Positions 15,737 to 23,321 of a stretch of 31,703 nt of DNA are shown one piece after another. A model generated the notes under the pieces. The model saw only the letters and a program-made list of their open reading frames with translations, made no database searches and was not told where the DNA came from. How positions within the stretch are numbered: position 1 is the stretch's first letter; every line of letters starts with the position of its first letter. The stretch is taken from positions 1-31,703 of the forward strand of contig CAYGFZ010000021.1 in NCBI GenBank assembly GCA_964349355.1, read 5' to 3'. Made by a program: the position numbers and the translations under genes. The DNA is from JAUVXE01 sp964349355 (GTDB lineage Bacteria > Actinomycetota > Coriobacteriia > Anaerosomatales > SLCP01).

Positions 15737-17104
15737 ATGGACACGCCGCACCAGGGTGATAGTTACAGTTTCTTGCTCGAATCGTGGCTCGAGTTCGCCG
15801 GGGCGATCGAGTCCCATCCTGAGATCCGATCGCTCCTTTTCGATTCAGTCACGGGGCTTCCGACCACGCCACTGCTCTTCCCCCGGATCAAGGCGTTGCT
15901 GCAGGAGCGCAACGAGGTCTCGCTGCTCTGTGTCAACGTAGTCAGATACTCCAAGATCGAGGAGATCTACGGATGGAAGGTCTTCGACGACGTGATGCGT
16001 CATGTCGCGCACGCACTCCAGTCGATCACGGGGACGGTCGTGCGCGACGCGGACATCATCGCCGAGGTCATGATCTCCGGTAACGCTTTCGTGGTCGTGC
16101 TCTCGCCGCCCCGCGCATCGTTGCGGATGGAGGCGGACGCGCGGCAGCTTGTCTTAGCGCGGGTCGAGGAAAGCATCAGGGAGATCCTCAAGGTCGCCGT
16201 CGAGCCTGATATCTACCGCAAGTTCGGTTGCTACGTGGGCGCTGCGACGATCACACACGACCCGAGCGCCCGTCCTGAGCGTCTCGTCCACGCGGGTCTT
16301 GATGCGGCACTGCACGACTCTGCGACCCGGGAGGCGATCGATGCGGAGACACGCAAGCGTCGCCTGAAGGAGATCATCGAGGCAGAGGACGTGCGCACGC
16401 TCGTCCATCCTATCTTCGATCTGACCGATATGAGTATCATCGGCTATGAAGCTCTGTCGCGCGGTCCGGAGAAGAGCGAGTTCGAGCGTCCGGACAAACT
16501 CTTCAAGGTCGCATACGACTCCGATTTGGTGATGCATCTGGAGAGGATCTGCCGCAAGAAGGCGATCCAGGCCGCGGCGGGTCTTCCGGAGGGGCGCAAG
16601 ATGTTCATCAACATCGAGCCCGATGCGGTGAGCGATCCGGAACTGCGCGAAGTCATGTCGAACACACTTCTCGCCCGCTCACGCATCACGCCCGACCGTA
16701 TCGTGCTCGAGCTTACCGAGCGGACCGCCGTTCAGGACTTCCTGGCGTTTAGGGCCACTCTCGAGTATCTGAGGGCGCTCGGTTTCTCGATCGCGGTTGA
16801 CGACGCCGGGGCCGGATACGGGTCACTGCAGTGCCTCGCCGAGGTACACCCCGAGTGGCTGAAGGTCGACATCTCCCTCATCCGCGGATGCGACAGTGAT
16901 GAGGTGCGCTGTTCACTCATCCATAGCCTCGTCCAATTCTCCGAGACCATGGGCGTGAGCCTGATCGCCGAAGGGATCGAGACCGTGGCGGAGCTCCATC
17001 AGGTCCGTGAGCTTGGCGTGCGGTACGGCCAGGGCTTCCTCTTCACCCTGCCCTGCCCACCGTTCCCCGATGACGCGACCTTCGACGGTCTGAAGGAGTT
17101 GTAG
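15737..17104 (+). CDS. Degenerate GGDEF / EAL domain protein, predicted c-di-GMP phosphodiesterase
   Basis: A cytoplasmic second-messenger protein of 455 aa. Residues about 30-195 are a GGDEF-fold domain (FDSVTGLPTTPLLFPRI) whose signature reads SGNAF (114-118) instead of GGDEF, so cyclase activity is unlikely. Residues about 215-450 are an EAL domain. It has IGYEALSRGP (EAL 238-240), FINIEPD, VLELTERT, AVDDAGAGYGSL (usually DDFGTGYSSL), WLKVDISLI, LIAEGIET and GQGFLF. The metal and catalytic residues therefore look present and c-di-GMP hydrolysis is likely. No transmembrane or sensor domain is seen. ATG 15737 has GGAG at a good distance. The stop TAG is immediately followed by the selD ATG, whose ribosome site AAGGAG (17094-17099) lies inside this gene. 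The two are translationally coupled. Confidence 0.9.
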   Translation: MDTPHQGDSYSFLLESWLEFAGAIESHPEIRSLLFDSVTGLPTTPLLFPRIKALLQERNEVSLLCVNVVRYSKIEEIYGWKVFDDVMRHVAHALQSITGTVVRDADIIAEVMISGNAFVVVLSPPRASLRMEADARQLVLARVEESIREILKVAVEPDIYRKFGCYVGAATITHDPSARPERLVHAGLDAALHDSATREAIDAETRKRRLKEIIEAEDVRTLVHPIFDLTDMSIIGYEALSRGPEKSEFERPDKLFKVAYDSDLVMHLERICRKKAIQAAAGLPEGRKMFINIEPDAVSDPELREVMSNTLLARSRITPDRIVLELTERTAVQDFLAFRATLEYLRALGFSIAVDDAGAGYGSLQCLAEVHPEWLKVDISLIRGCDSDEVRCSLIHSLVQFSETMGVSLIAEGIETVAELHQVRELGVRYGQGFLFTLPCPPFPDDATFDGLKEL

Positions 17105-18136
17105 ATGCCCGAACGTGTCAGACTCACGAGCATGTCGAGCAAGGCCGGTTGAGCCGCGAAGTGGGGTCCGGGTGACCTCGAAAAGGTGCTCTCCGCGATA
17201 GCTCCGACCGACTCCGACCGGCTGATGGTGGGGTTCGATACGAGCGATGATGCAGCAGTCTATCTCCTCGGTGACCGAGCAATCCTGCTCACGGTCGACT
17301 TCTTCACCGCGATGGTGGACGACCCATATGATTTCGGCCGCATCACTGCTGCCAACGCACTCTCCGATATCTACGCTATGGGCGGCCGCCCGCTGACTGC
17401 GATGAATCTGCTCGCGTTCCCGTGTTCGATGGATCCCGAGATCGTCGCGCTTGTCCTCAAGGGCGGATCGGATGTGTGCGTGCAGGCAGGCGTGCTCGTG
17501 GTCGGAGGACATACCATCGATGACGCCGAGCCCAAGTTCGGGCTCTCTGTGATGGGAGAGGTCGACCCGGATAAGGTCGTGCGCAACGCCGGCGCGCGCG
17601 ACGGTGACCTTCTCGTGCTCACGAAGCGCATCGGTGTGGGAATCATGAACACCGCTCTCAAGGTCGGCCTGGAGACCGAGGAGACCCTTGCTCGTGTGAT
17701 CGAGTCGATGGCGCACCTGAATGCGGCGGCGGCGGAGGCCATGGTCGAGGTCGGCGTGAATGCGGCCACTGACGTGACCGGGTTCGGTCTTGCCGGACAT
17801 GCGCGCGAGATGGCGCTCGGCAGTGGTCTGGCGGTCGAGATCGACACCCACGCGGTGCCGGTGTGGCCGGGTGCGCTCGACTACGCGCGTGACGGTGTGC
17901 GCCCGGGCAGGACCATCGACGTCATCGCGCACCTCGACCCGCACACGGAGTGGGGCGGCGTGGAGACCGCTTGGAAAGAGGTGCTCTGCGATCCGCAGAC
18001 GAGCGGGGGGCTGTTGATGGCGGTCACTCCCACCCGGGCCGACGATCTACTTGCTGCTCTCGATGCGCGAGGCGAGGGCGGGTCGGTCGTTGGGCGCATG
18101 GTTGCAGGCACTCCGGGGACGTTGATCATCGCCTGA
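17105..18136 (+). CDS. selD: Selenide, water dikinase SelD, itself a selenoprotein (Sec16 encoded by UGA)
   Basis: SelD makes selenophosphate from selenide and ATP. A conventional gene call would begin near 17186 and lose the active site. Reading from ATG 17105 gives MPERVRLTSMSSKAG, then in-frame TGA at 17150-17152, then AAKWGPGDLEKVL and a normal SelD. UGA falls where E. coli SelD has catalytic Cys17, and the following Lys (Lys20 in E. coli) is kept. Sec at this site is known in many SelD proteins. Later motifs are GFDTSDDAAVYLL, VDFFTAMVDDPYDFGRI, SDIYAMGGRPLTAMNLLAFP, TDVTGFGLAGHA and CDPQTSGGLL. Counting Sec it is 343 aa, the family length. A SECIS-like hairpin follows the UGA. The gene starts directly after the EAL stop, with AAGGAG upstream. 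selA, selB and selC are all nearby. Confidence 0.94.
17150..17180 (+). promoter_or_regulatory. Sec UGA codon and bacterial SECIS-like hairpin in selD
   Basis: UGA is at 17150-17152. Downstream, TGGGGTC (17162-17168) and GACCTCG (17174-17180) form a 7-bp stem (two G-U pairs) closed by loop CGGGT (17169-17173). The loop lies 17-21 nt after the UGA with G at its second position and a GU at its end, as expected for SelB-binding bacterial SECIS elements. Confidence 0.8.
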
Positions 18137-18138
18137 AG
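18084..18138. repeat. 55-nt sequence duplicated across a gap (copy 1)
   Basis: The last 55 bases before the N run (end of selD, its TGA, plus AG) are identical to 18239-18293. The length equals a common de Bruijn assembly k-mer, so this is most likely an unmerged contig overlap and not a biological repeat. Confidence 0.88.
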
Positions 18139-18238
18139 NNNNNNNNNNNNNNNNNNNNNNNNNNNNNNNNNNNNNNNNNNNNNNNNNNNNNNNNNNNNNN
18201 NNNNNNNNNNNNNNNNNNNNNNNNNNNNNNNNNNNNNN
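18139..18238. other. Probably spurious scaffold gap (100 N)
   Basis: Exactly 100 N bounded by the same 55 nt on each side. Collapsing the overlap joins the selD stop directly to 18294. Unlike the other five gaps, no coding sequence need be missing, unless strain variation caused the break. Confidence 0.85.
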
Positions 18239-18293
18239 CGGTCGTTGGGCGCATGGTTGCAGGCACTCCGGGGACGTTGATCATCGCCTGAAG
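18239..18293. repeat. 55-nt sequence duplicated across a gap (copy 2)
   Basis: Identical to 18084-18138. It is a second copy of the selD 3' end produced by the contig overlap and should not be annotated as a separate gene fragment. Confidence 0.88.
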
Positions 18294-18297
18294 TGGC

Positions 18298-18489
18298 TTG
18301 CTTGTCGAGGCCGGTGTCGCGGTGAAGGCGTGCGGTGCCTGCCTGGACTTCCTCGGCCTGAGCGAGGCGGCAGCGCGCACGCACGCACAGGAACAGGTAG
18401 AATCACGCGCATGGACACTCAGGCGCGACTCAGGCAGCTCCCCAAGGTCGATGACCTGCTCCGCGAGGCGGAGTCGGCGGGCCTCCTAG
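18298..18489 (+). pseudogene. YedF/DsrE-like C-terminal remnant between selD and selA
   Basis: The frame reads VEAGVAVKACGACLDFLGL. This resembles the Cys-containing C-terminal motif of the selenium-associated protein YedF (GVE-[IV]-L-x-CGTCLD-[FY]-[FY]-GL in relatives, from memory). Only about 25 residues are recognisable. The upstream TusA-like and DsrE core is absent and the usual YedF ending is replaced by unrelated residues that run into selA in another frame. It is in the same frame as selD, immediately after the selD TGA. It could be a decayed yedF, a product of a local deletion, or an assembly effect at the adjacent gap. A complete short protein is unlikely, since TTG 18298 has no ribosome site. 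Confidence 0.55.
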
Positions 18490-19820
18490 ACGAGCATCCC
18501 CGGCAACTTGTACTTGAGTCCGTGCGGGGCGCGCTCGATGCTACCCGTGCCCGGATGATCGCCGATGAGGCCGCATCTCATGACCCAGCGGCGCTGCTCG
18601 CCGAGGTCGCCTCTCGCCTCGCGCTCGCCTCGCACCGCAGCCTGCACCGGGTCATCAACGCGACAGGGATCGTCGTACACACCAATCTCGGTCGCTCGAT
18701 CCTTTCAGAGCGCGCTGCGGCGGCGGTGGCTGAGGTCGCCCGCTCCTACTCGACACTTGAGTTCGATGTCGAGAGCGGGGAGCGCGGCAGCCGTCACGTG
18801 CACTGCGAGGAGTTGCTCTGTCGCCTGACCGGCGCCGAGGCTGCGATCGCCGTCAACAACAACGCTGCCGCTGTCATGATGGCGCTCACAGCACTGGCCC
18901 GCGGTAAAGAGGCGATCGTTAGCCGCGGTCAGCTTGTCGAGATCGGCGGATCGTTCCGGATTCCCGACATCATGGCCGAGTCCGGCGCCACGATGGTCGA
19001 GGTGGGCACTACGAACAAGACGCACCTGCGTGACTACGAGAGCGCGATCACGCCCGACACAGGGATGATCTTGAGGGTCCACTCAAGCAACTTCCGTGTG
19101 GTCGGTTTCACGCAGGAGGCAGGTGTTGCCGAGCTCGTCGAGCTCGGAGCGCGCCACGGAGTGCCGGTCTTCGAGGACCAGGGCTCCGGTGTGCTCATCG
19201 ACCTGCGTCGCTATGGTCTTCCATATGAGCCTACGGTCGGTGAGTCGATTGCCGAGGGCGCCGACCTCGTGTCGTGTTCCGGCGATAAGCTTCTCGGCGG
19301 ACCCCAGGCGGGCATACTCGTGGGCAAGGAGCACATCATCCGTCGCCTGAAGCAGCACCCGCTCGCCCGCGCGCTGCGCCTCGACAAGATGACGCTCGCC
19401 GCGCTCGAGGTCACGTTGCGCACCTACGTCGATGAGCCGGCAGCAATCGCCGAGATTCCCACGCTGCGCATGCTCGCTATGCCCGCCGAGGAGGTCGCTG
19501 CACGCGCGACGGAGCTCGCTGCCAGGATCGCCGAAGGGCTCGACGCGGTCGGCGGCCAGGCCGGGATCGACACCGCTCCGGACGTCTCGCGGGCCGGCGG
19601 CGGCGCACTCCCGATGGCCGATATCCCTACGACCGTTGTGCGGGTACGTCCGCATGCGGGGAGCGTTGTCGACCTTGAACGCGAATTGCGCCTCGGCGAG
19701 CCCGCGATCGTGGCCCGGATTCGCGAGGATCGGCTCCTGCTCGATCCGCGCACCCTCTCTCCCGCCGAGGAACGCGAGGTAGCCGCCCGAATAGCGGCTG
19801 TTCTCCGCGAGGGGGCGTAG
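18411..19820 (+). CDS. selA: L-seryl-tRNA(Sec) selenium transferase
   Basis: SelA is a PLP enzyme that converts Ser-tRNA-Sec to Sec-tRNA-Sec using selenophosphate. ATG 18411 gives MDTQARLRQLPKVDDLLREA, the normal SelA start; the open frame extends upstream but overlaps the yedF remnant. Diagnostic segments are RVINATGIVVHTNLGRSILS, YSTLEFDVESGERGSRHVH, AAIAVNNNAAAVMMAL, the PLP-contact FEDQGSG, and CSGDKLLGGPQAGILVG, whose Lys forms the Schiff base. At 469 aa it is of family length. AGGTAG ten bases upstream is a weak ribosome site. selB begins 6 nt after the stop. tRNA-Sec, its substrate, is encoded about 6.6 kb downstream in the same orientation. Confidence 0.96.
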   Translation: MDTQARLRQLPKVDDLLREAESAGLLDEHPRQLVLESVRGALDATRARMIADEAASHDPAALLAEVASRLALASHRSLHRVINATGIVVHTNLGRSILSERAAAAVAEVARSYSTLEFDVESGERGSRHVHCEELLCRLTGAEAAIAVNNNAAAVMMALTALARGKEAIVSRGQLVEIGGSFRIPDIMAESGATMVEVGTTNKTHLRDYESAITPDTGMILRVHSSNFRVVGFTQEAGVAELVELGARHGVPVFEDQGSGVLIDLRRYGLPYEPTVGESIAEGADLVSCSGDKLLGGPQAGILVGKEHIIRRLKQHPLARALRLDKMTLAALEVTLRTYVDEPAAIAEIPTLRMLAMPAEEVAARATELAARIAEGLDAVGGQAGIDTAPDVSRAGGGALPMADIPTTVVRVRPHAGSVVDLERELRLGEPAIVARIREDRLLLDPRTLSPAEEREVAARIAAVLREGA

Positions 19821-19826
19821 GCGCAC

Positions 19827-21734
19827 ATGCCTTCGCTCGTACTCGGTACCGCCGGTCATATCGACCACGGCAAGTCTACGCTCATCAAAGCGCTCACCGG
19901 CACCGATCCCGATCGTCTGGCGGAGGAGAAGGCGCGCGGCATCACTATCGAGCTCGGTTTTGCCCGGCTCGAACTGCCGAGCGGTCGCGAGATGGGCGTC
20001 GTCGACGTCCCGGGTCACGAGCGGTTCGTGCGTCACATGGTCGCGGGGGCGACCGGCATCGATGTCGTCCTCTTCGTGATAGCCGCCGACGACGGCATCA
20101 TGCCCCAGACCCGCGAGCACCTCGCGATCCTCGACCTCCTCGGCGTGGAGCGCGGCGTGGTCGCGCTCACGAAGGCGGACCTTGTCGACCCCGAGTGGCT
20201 CGATCTCGTCGCCGAGGAGGTCGGCATCCTGCTTGAGGGAACCGCCATTGAGGGCGCTCCGATCGTGCCCGTCTCTGCAGCCACCGGCTCCGGGATCGAC
20301 GAACTGCTGCAGACACTCGACTCGATCGCAGGCGAGGCGCCATCGCGTCAGGCTAACCTGCCGATGCGGCTGCCCGTCGACCGGGTGTTCACCATCGCCG
20401 GTGCCGGGACGGTCGTTACCGGCACGATGTGGTCGGGGCAGGTCGCGAAGGACGACCCCGTTGAGGTGTTGCCGGGTGGCCAGGAGGCACGCATCCGTGG
20501 GGTGCAGGTGCATTCGGAGTCGGTCGGCAAGGCGAGTGCCGGTCAGCGGGTGGCGCTCAACGTCGCCGGCCTCGATCGCGACGAGATCGCTCGCGGCGAC
20601 GTTGTGGCCGCCCCCGGAACACTGTCGGTGACCGACCGCTTCGACGCGCGCTTCACCTTCCTCGGCGAGCCGGGGCGGACCGAGCCGTTCGAGTCGGGCA
20701 CGCGTGTGCACGTGCACCACGGTACGAGGGAGGTGCTCGGCCGTGTGCTCCTCATGGACGGCGATGAGCTCGCTCCCGGCGAATCTTCGCTCGCGCAGGT
20801 CCGCCTTGAGGAGCCGATCGCGCCGCGCTACGGTGACCACTACATCGTGCGCTCCTACTCGCCCGTCTACACCATCGGCGGCGGGCTGGTGCTCGACGTA
20901 CTCCCGCCGAGGCGTTCCCGCCTGAAGCCTCACGAGCGCGAACTGCTCGACGCTTTGCTCGCAGGCGACCTGTCCGGTGCCAGCACGGGCCTCCTCGCCG
21001 CCCGAGGACTCCCGATGTCATCAGCCGAGGTCTCCGCTGCGCTTGGCGTTCCGCGCGCCCAGGTCGCCGACGAACTCAACCGGGCGGGCGGGCTTGAACG
21101 GCTAAAGGTCGGCAGCGAGACGCTCTTCGCGACTACGGAGGCCCTCGAGAGTCTCGTTGCCGCGATCGAGAGTGAGTTGCTCGCATTCCACGAGGCCGAG
21201 CCCAAGGCCACCGGCATCGCCACGCTCGCCCTGCGCGATCGCGTCGACCGCAGGCTCGCTCCTAAAGTGCTCGATGCGCTACTCGAGGTCGCGGCCGAGC
21301 GCGGTGTCGCTGTCGCCGCCAGAGGGCAGGTCCGTCACCCGAAGGCGGCAGTCTCCGCTCTCGCCGAGGAGCAGGCGGCTCGCGAGGGACTCGCCCCGCT
21401 GATCGCCCGGGATGGGCTTGCGCCGAGGACGGTCGCGGAGTGGGCGGCCGAGGCCGGCGTGGACGCGGGCGTGGCGCGCAAGGTCCTTGCAGCGTTCGTC
21501 GCCGAAGGACGTGCCGTGCGACTCGGCCCGGACATGCACTTCGATGCCACCGCACTCCAGGCCGCGGAAGTAAGGATGGTCGCCTTTCTGCAGGAGCGGG
21601 GGAGTGCCACAGCCGCCCAACTGCGTGATGTCCTCGGCGTGAGCCGCAAGTACGCGATCCCCTTGCTGGAGCGCTTCGACTCAGTCGGGCTCACGAAACG
21701 AGATGGGGACCTCCGGGCACTGCGGAAAGGCTGA
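19827..21734 (+). CDS. selB: Selenocysteine-specific elongation factor
   Basis: SelB is a GTPase that binds Sec-tRNA-Sec and the mRNA SECIS hairpin and inserts Sec at UGA. The GTPase domain (1-170) has G1 AGHIDHGKSTL, switch segment EKARGITIELGFA, G3 VDVPGHERF and G4 LTKAD. EF-Tu-like domains 2 and 3 run to about residue 365 (VFTIAGAGTVVTGTM). The rest is the winged-helix domain 4 that reads SECIS RNA, ending in GSATAAQLRDVLGVSRKYAIPLLERFDSVGLTKRDGD. The 635-aa length is slightly above E. coli SelB. ATG 19827 is 6 nt after selA. A 150-nt regulatory gap follows, so selD, selA and selB are one unit separate from cysK. Confidence 0.97.
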   Translation: MPSLVLGTAGHIDHGKSTLIKALTGTDPDRLAEEKARGITIELGFARLELPSGREMGVVDVPGHERFVRHMVAGATGIDVVLFVIAADDGIMPQTREHLAILDLLGVERGVVALTKADLVDPEWLDLVAEEVGILLEGTAIEGAPIVPVSAATGSGIDELLQTLDSIAGEAPSRQANLPMRLPVDRVFTIAGAGTVVTGTMWSGQVAKDDPVEVLPGGQEARIRGVQVHSESVGKASAGQRVALNVAGLDRDEIARGDVVAAPGTLSVTDRFDARFTFLGEPGRTEPFESGTRVHVHHGTREVLGRVLLMDGDELAPGESSLAQVRLEEPIAPRYGDHYIVRSYSPVYTIGGGLVLDVLPPRRSRLKPHERELLDALLAGDLSGASTGLLAARGLPMSSAEVSAALGVPRAQVADELNRAGGLERLKVGSETLFATTEALESLVAAIESELLAFHEAEPKATGIATLALRDRVDRRLAPKVLDALLEVAAERGVAVAARGQVRHPKAAVSALAEEQAAREGLAPLIARDGLAPRTVAEWAAEAGVDAGVARKVLAAFVAEGRAVRLGPDMHFDATALQAAEVRMVAFLQERGSATAAQLRDVLGVSRKYAIPLLERFDSVGLTKRDGDLRALRKG

Positions 21735-21768
21735 TTCCATGATTCCGGCCGCACTCTGCCCGGCATAG

Positions 21769-21807
21769 GTGAAATTTCACATATAACGCATAGACATTGT
21801 GCGTTAT
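21769..21807. promoter_or_regulatory. Double inverted-repeat operator upstream of cysK
   Basis: A perfect 12-bp palindrome GTGAAATTTCAC (21769-21780) is followed 2 nt later by ATAACGCA (21783-21790), a 9-nt spacer, and TGCGTTAT (21800-21807). The second repeat contains GCA-N9-TGC, also found upstream of yedE. The downstream half overlaps the candidate -35 box. It is a likely repressor site, perhaps for the adjacent Rrf2 regulator. Confidence 0.6.
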
Positions 21808-21826
21808 TCCGCCACTCCGATATGGT
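21798..21826 (+). promoter_or_regulatory. Candidate promoter for cysK-rrf2
   Basis: TTGTGC (21798-21803), 17 nt, TATGGT (21821-21826), about 58 nt upstream of the cysK ATG. The -35 box lies in the right arm of the inverted repeat, so operator binding would block it. Confidence 0.45.
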
Positions 21827-21884
21827 ACGTTCAGCCTGTCGCCACGCGCGGACAGGATTACATGCGATCGATCGGAGGCTCGTC

Positions 21885-22850
21885 ATGGCCGAGTTTGCTC
21901 ACTACTTCGACAGCGTCGCCGACACCGTCGGACACACCCCTGTGGTTCCGCTGCACCGCCTCTCTGCCGACCTGCCCGCACGCGTTCTGGTCAAGCTCGA
22001 GTCGCGTAACCCCGGCGGTTCGGTCAAGGACCGGATCGGTCTTGCGATGGTCGTAGATGCCGAGAAGAGAGGGCTTATCAAGCCCGGTGAGTCGGTGGTC
22101 GTCGAGCCCACAAGCGGCAATACCGGTATCGCCCTGGCGCTCATCGGCGCTTCGCGCGGATACCGGGTGATCCTCACCATGCCCGAGTCGATGTCCCTTG
22201 AGCGTCGAAAACTCCTCAAGGCCTACGGTGCGCAGCTCGTGCTTACACCGAAGGAGACGGGCATGAGGGGCGCCATCGAAGAGGCCGAGCGCATAGCCGC
22301 TCAGACTCCGGCCGTGTGGATTCCGGCCCAGTTCGACAATCCAGCGAACCCCGCCATCCACTATGCCACCACCGGTCCCGAGATCGACGCTGCTATTGGT
22401 GACGCGAAGCTCGGCGCATTCCTGGCGGGTGTGGGTACGGGCGGGACGATCAGCGGTGCTGGCCGCTACCTTAAAGAGAAGCGCCCGGAGACGGTCGCTA
22501 TCGCGGTCGAGCCTGCCGAGTCGCCGATCATCACGCAGCTTCGCGCGGGCGAGGAGCTGACTCCCGGTCCCCATCTCATCCAGGGCATTGGCGCGAACTT
22601 CATCCCGTCGAACCTCGACGTCGACCTTCTCGATGAGGTGATCCCCGTCGATGGGGACACCGCGATCCAGATGGCCCGACGCCTGGCAGCCGAGGAAGGA
22701 CTGCTGGTGGGCATCTCGAGTGGCGCGAACGTCGCAGCAGCCCTTCAAGTGGCCGCGCGTCCGGAGATGGCCGGTACGGTGATCGTCACCGTCGCCCCGT
22801 CCACCGGGGAGCGCTACCTGAGCACCAAGCTCTGGGAAGAGGTTGGATAG
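21885..22850 (+). CDS. cysK: Cysteine synthase (O-acetylserine sulfhydrylase)
   Basis: CysK makes L-cysteine from O-acetylserine and sulfide. This is a PLP fold-type II enzyme with NPGGSVKDRIG (PLP Lys), PTSGNTGIALA (substrate loop), GVGTGGTISGAGRYL (phosphate cup), and GISSGANVAAAL. ATG 21885 is preceded by GGAGG (21874-21878). The 321-aa length is typical. The open frame extends upstream over the promoter, which is not coding. The Rrf2 regulator starts 3 nt after its stop, the arrangement expected for a cysteine-metabolism regulator. Selenide can substitute for sulfide in this enzyme class, so placement beside sel genes may also reflect handling of selenium/sulfur competition (inference). 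Confidence 0.96.
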   Translation: MAEFAHYFDSVADTVGHTPVVPLHRLSADLPARVLVKLESRNPGGSVKDRIGLAMVVDAEKRGLIKPGESVVVEPTSGNTGIALALIGASRGYRVILTMPESMSLERRKLLKAYGAQLVLTPKETGMRGAIEEAERIAAQTPAVWIPAQFDNPANPAIHYATTGPEIDAAIGDAKLGAFLAGVGTGGTISGAGRYLKEKRPETVAIAVEPAESPIITQLRAGEELTPGPHLIQGIGANFIPSNLDVDLLDEVIPVDGDTAIQMARRLAAEEGLLVGISSGANVAAALQVAARPEMAGTVIVTVAPSTGERYLSTKLWEEVG

Positions 22851-22853
22851 GAC

Positions 22854-23270
22854 ATGCGGGTCTCACAGAGAAGCGACTATGCGCTCAGGGCCCTGGTCCT
22901 GCTCGCCATGCAGCCGGAGGGCACGTATGTGGCCGCCGGAGACCTCGCCGATCGCCTCATGCTGCCGCGTCGCTTCGTCGAACAGCAAATAACGGCACTG
23001 GCACGGGCTGGTATCGTCGTCTGCCGTCGCGGGGCGGGTGGAGGATGTGCGTTGACCGGACCTGCCGAGGGGTTCACCGTTCACGACGTCGTGTCGGCAC
23101 TCGAAGGCGTTGTCATCGATGTCCCGCGCCAGCAGGACTCCGCGGTGGCCGATGTGTGGCGCAGGCTAGCCGTGTCGGCCGACGACTACCTTGCCTCGGT
23201 GACCATCGCTGATCTTGCAGAAGGACAGCGCGGTATCGATGCTCGCTCCGCCCCCGTCTACCACATCTAG
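22854..23270 (+). CDS. Rrf2-family transcriptional regulator
   Basis: A 138-aa winged-helix repressor starting MRVSQRSDYALRALVLLA, the Rrf2 signature. The recognition helix is followed by the wing CRRGAGGGCALTGPAEGFTVHDVV. The IscR-type cluster of three closely spaced Cys (about residues 92-104) is absent, so it is unlikely to bind FeS that way. It resembles the CymR side of the family, where cysteine synthase acts as corepressor. That parallel is notable because cysK is directly upstream and co-transcribed. ATG 22854 is 3 nt after cysK. The likely targets are the inverted repeats at 21783-21807 and 23343-23361 (inference). The call cannot separate sulfur from selenium or redox sensing. Confidence 0.9.
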   Translation: MRVSQRSDYALRALVLLAMQPEGTYVAAGDLADRLMLPRRFVEQQITALARAGIVVCRRGAGGGCALTGPAEGFTVHDVVSALEGVVIDVPRQQDSAVADVWRRLAVSADDYLASVTIADLAEGQRGIDARSAPVYHI

Positions 23271-23280
23271 AAGAAGAGGA

Positions 23281-23299
23281 GGGGCGCCCCGGGCGCCCC
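23281..23299 (+). terminator. GC hairpin after rrf2, candidate terminator
   Basis: GGGGCGCC (23281-23288), loop CCG, GGCGCCCC (23292-23299) is a perfect 8-bp stem 10 nt after the rrf2 stop. No T-run follows. It separates cysK-rrf2 from the yedE operon. Confidence 0.55.
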
Positions 23300-23321
23300 G
23301 AAGCCGACTTGAGTTGAATGC

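Noticed and set aside
14105..15817. Minus-strand open frame across the glycosidase-like gene
   Set aside because: It crosses a scaffold gap, is His/Arg/Asp-rich and opposes a gene with clear barrel motifs.
18134..18136. Second Sec UGA: read-through of the selD stop into the YedF-like segment
   Set aside because: SelD already has family length at this stop, no hairpin with SECIS spacing is evident after it, and the downstream segment is too short and then degenerates.
18239..18291. Separate gene fragment or tandem duplication of selD
   Set aside because: It is exactly the 55-nt contig overlap, best explained by assembly.
19083..20933. Long minus-strand open frame antisense to selA and selB
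   Set aside because: Both plus-strand genes have complete family motifs; the antisense frame has no recognisable domain and unnatural composition.
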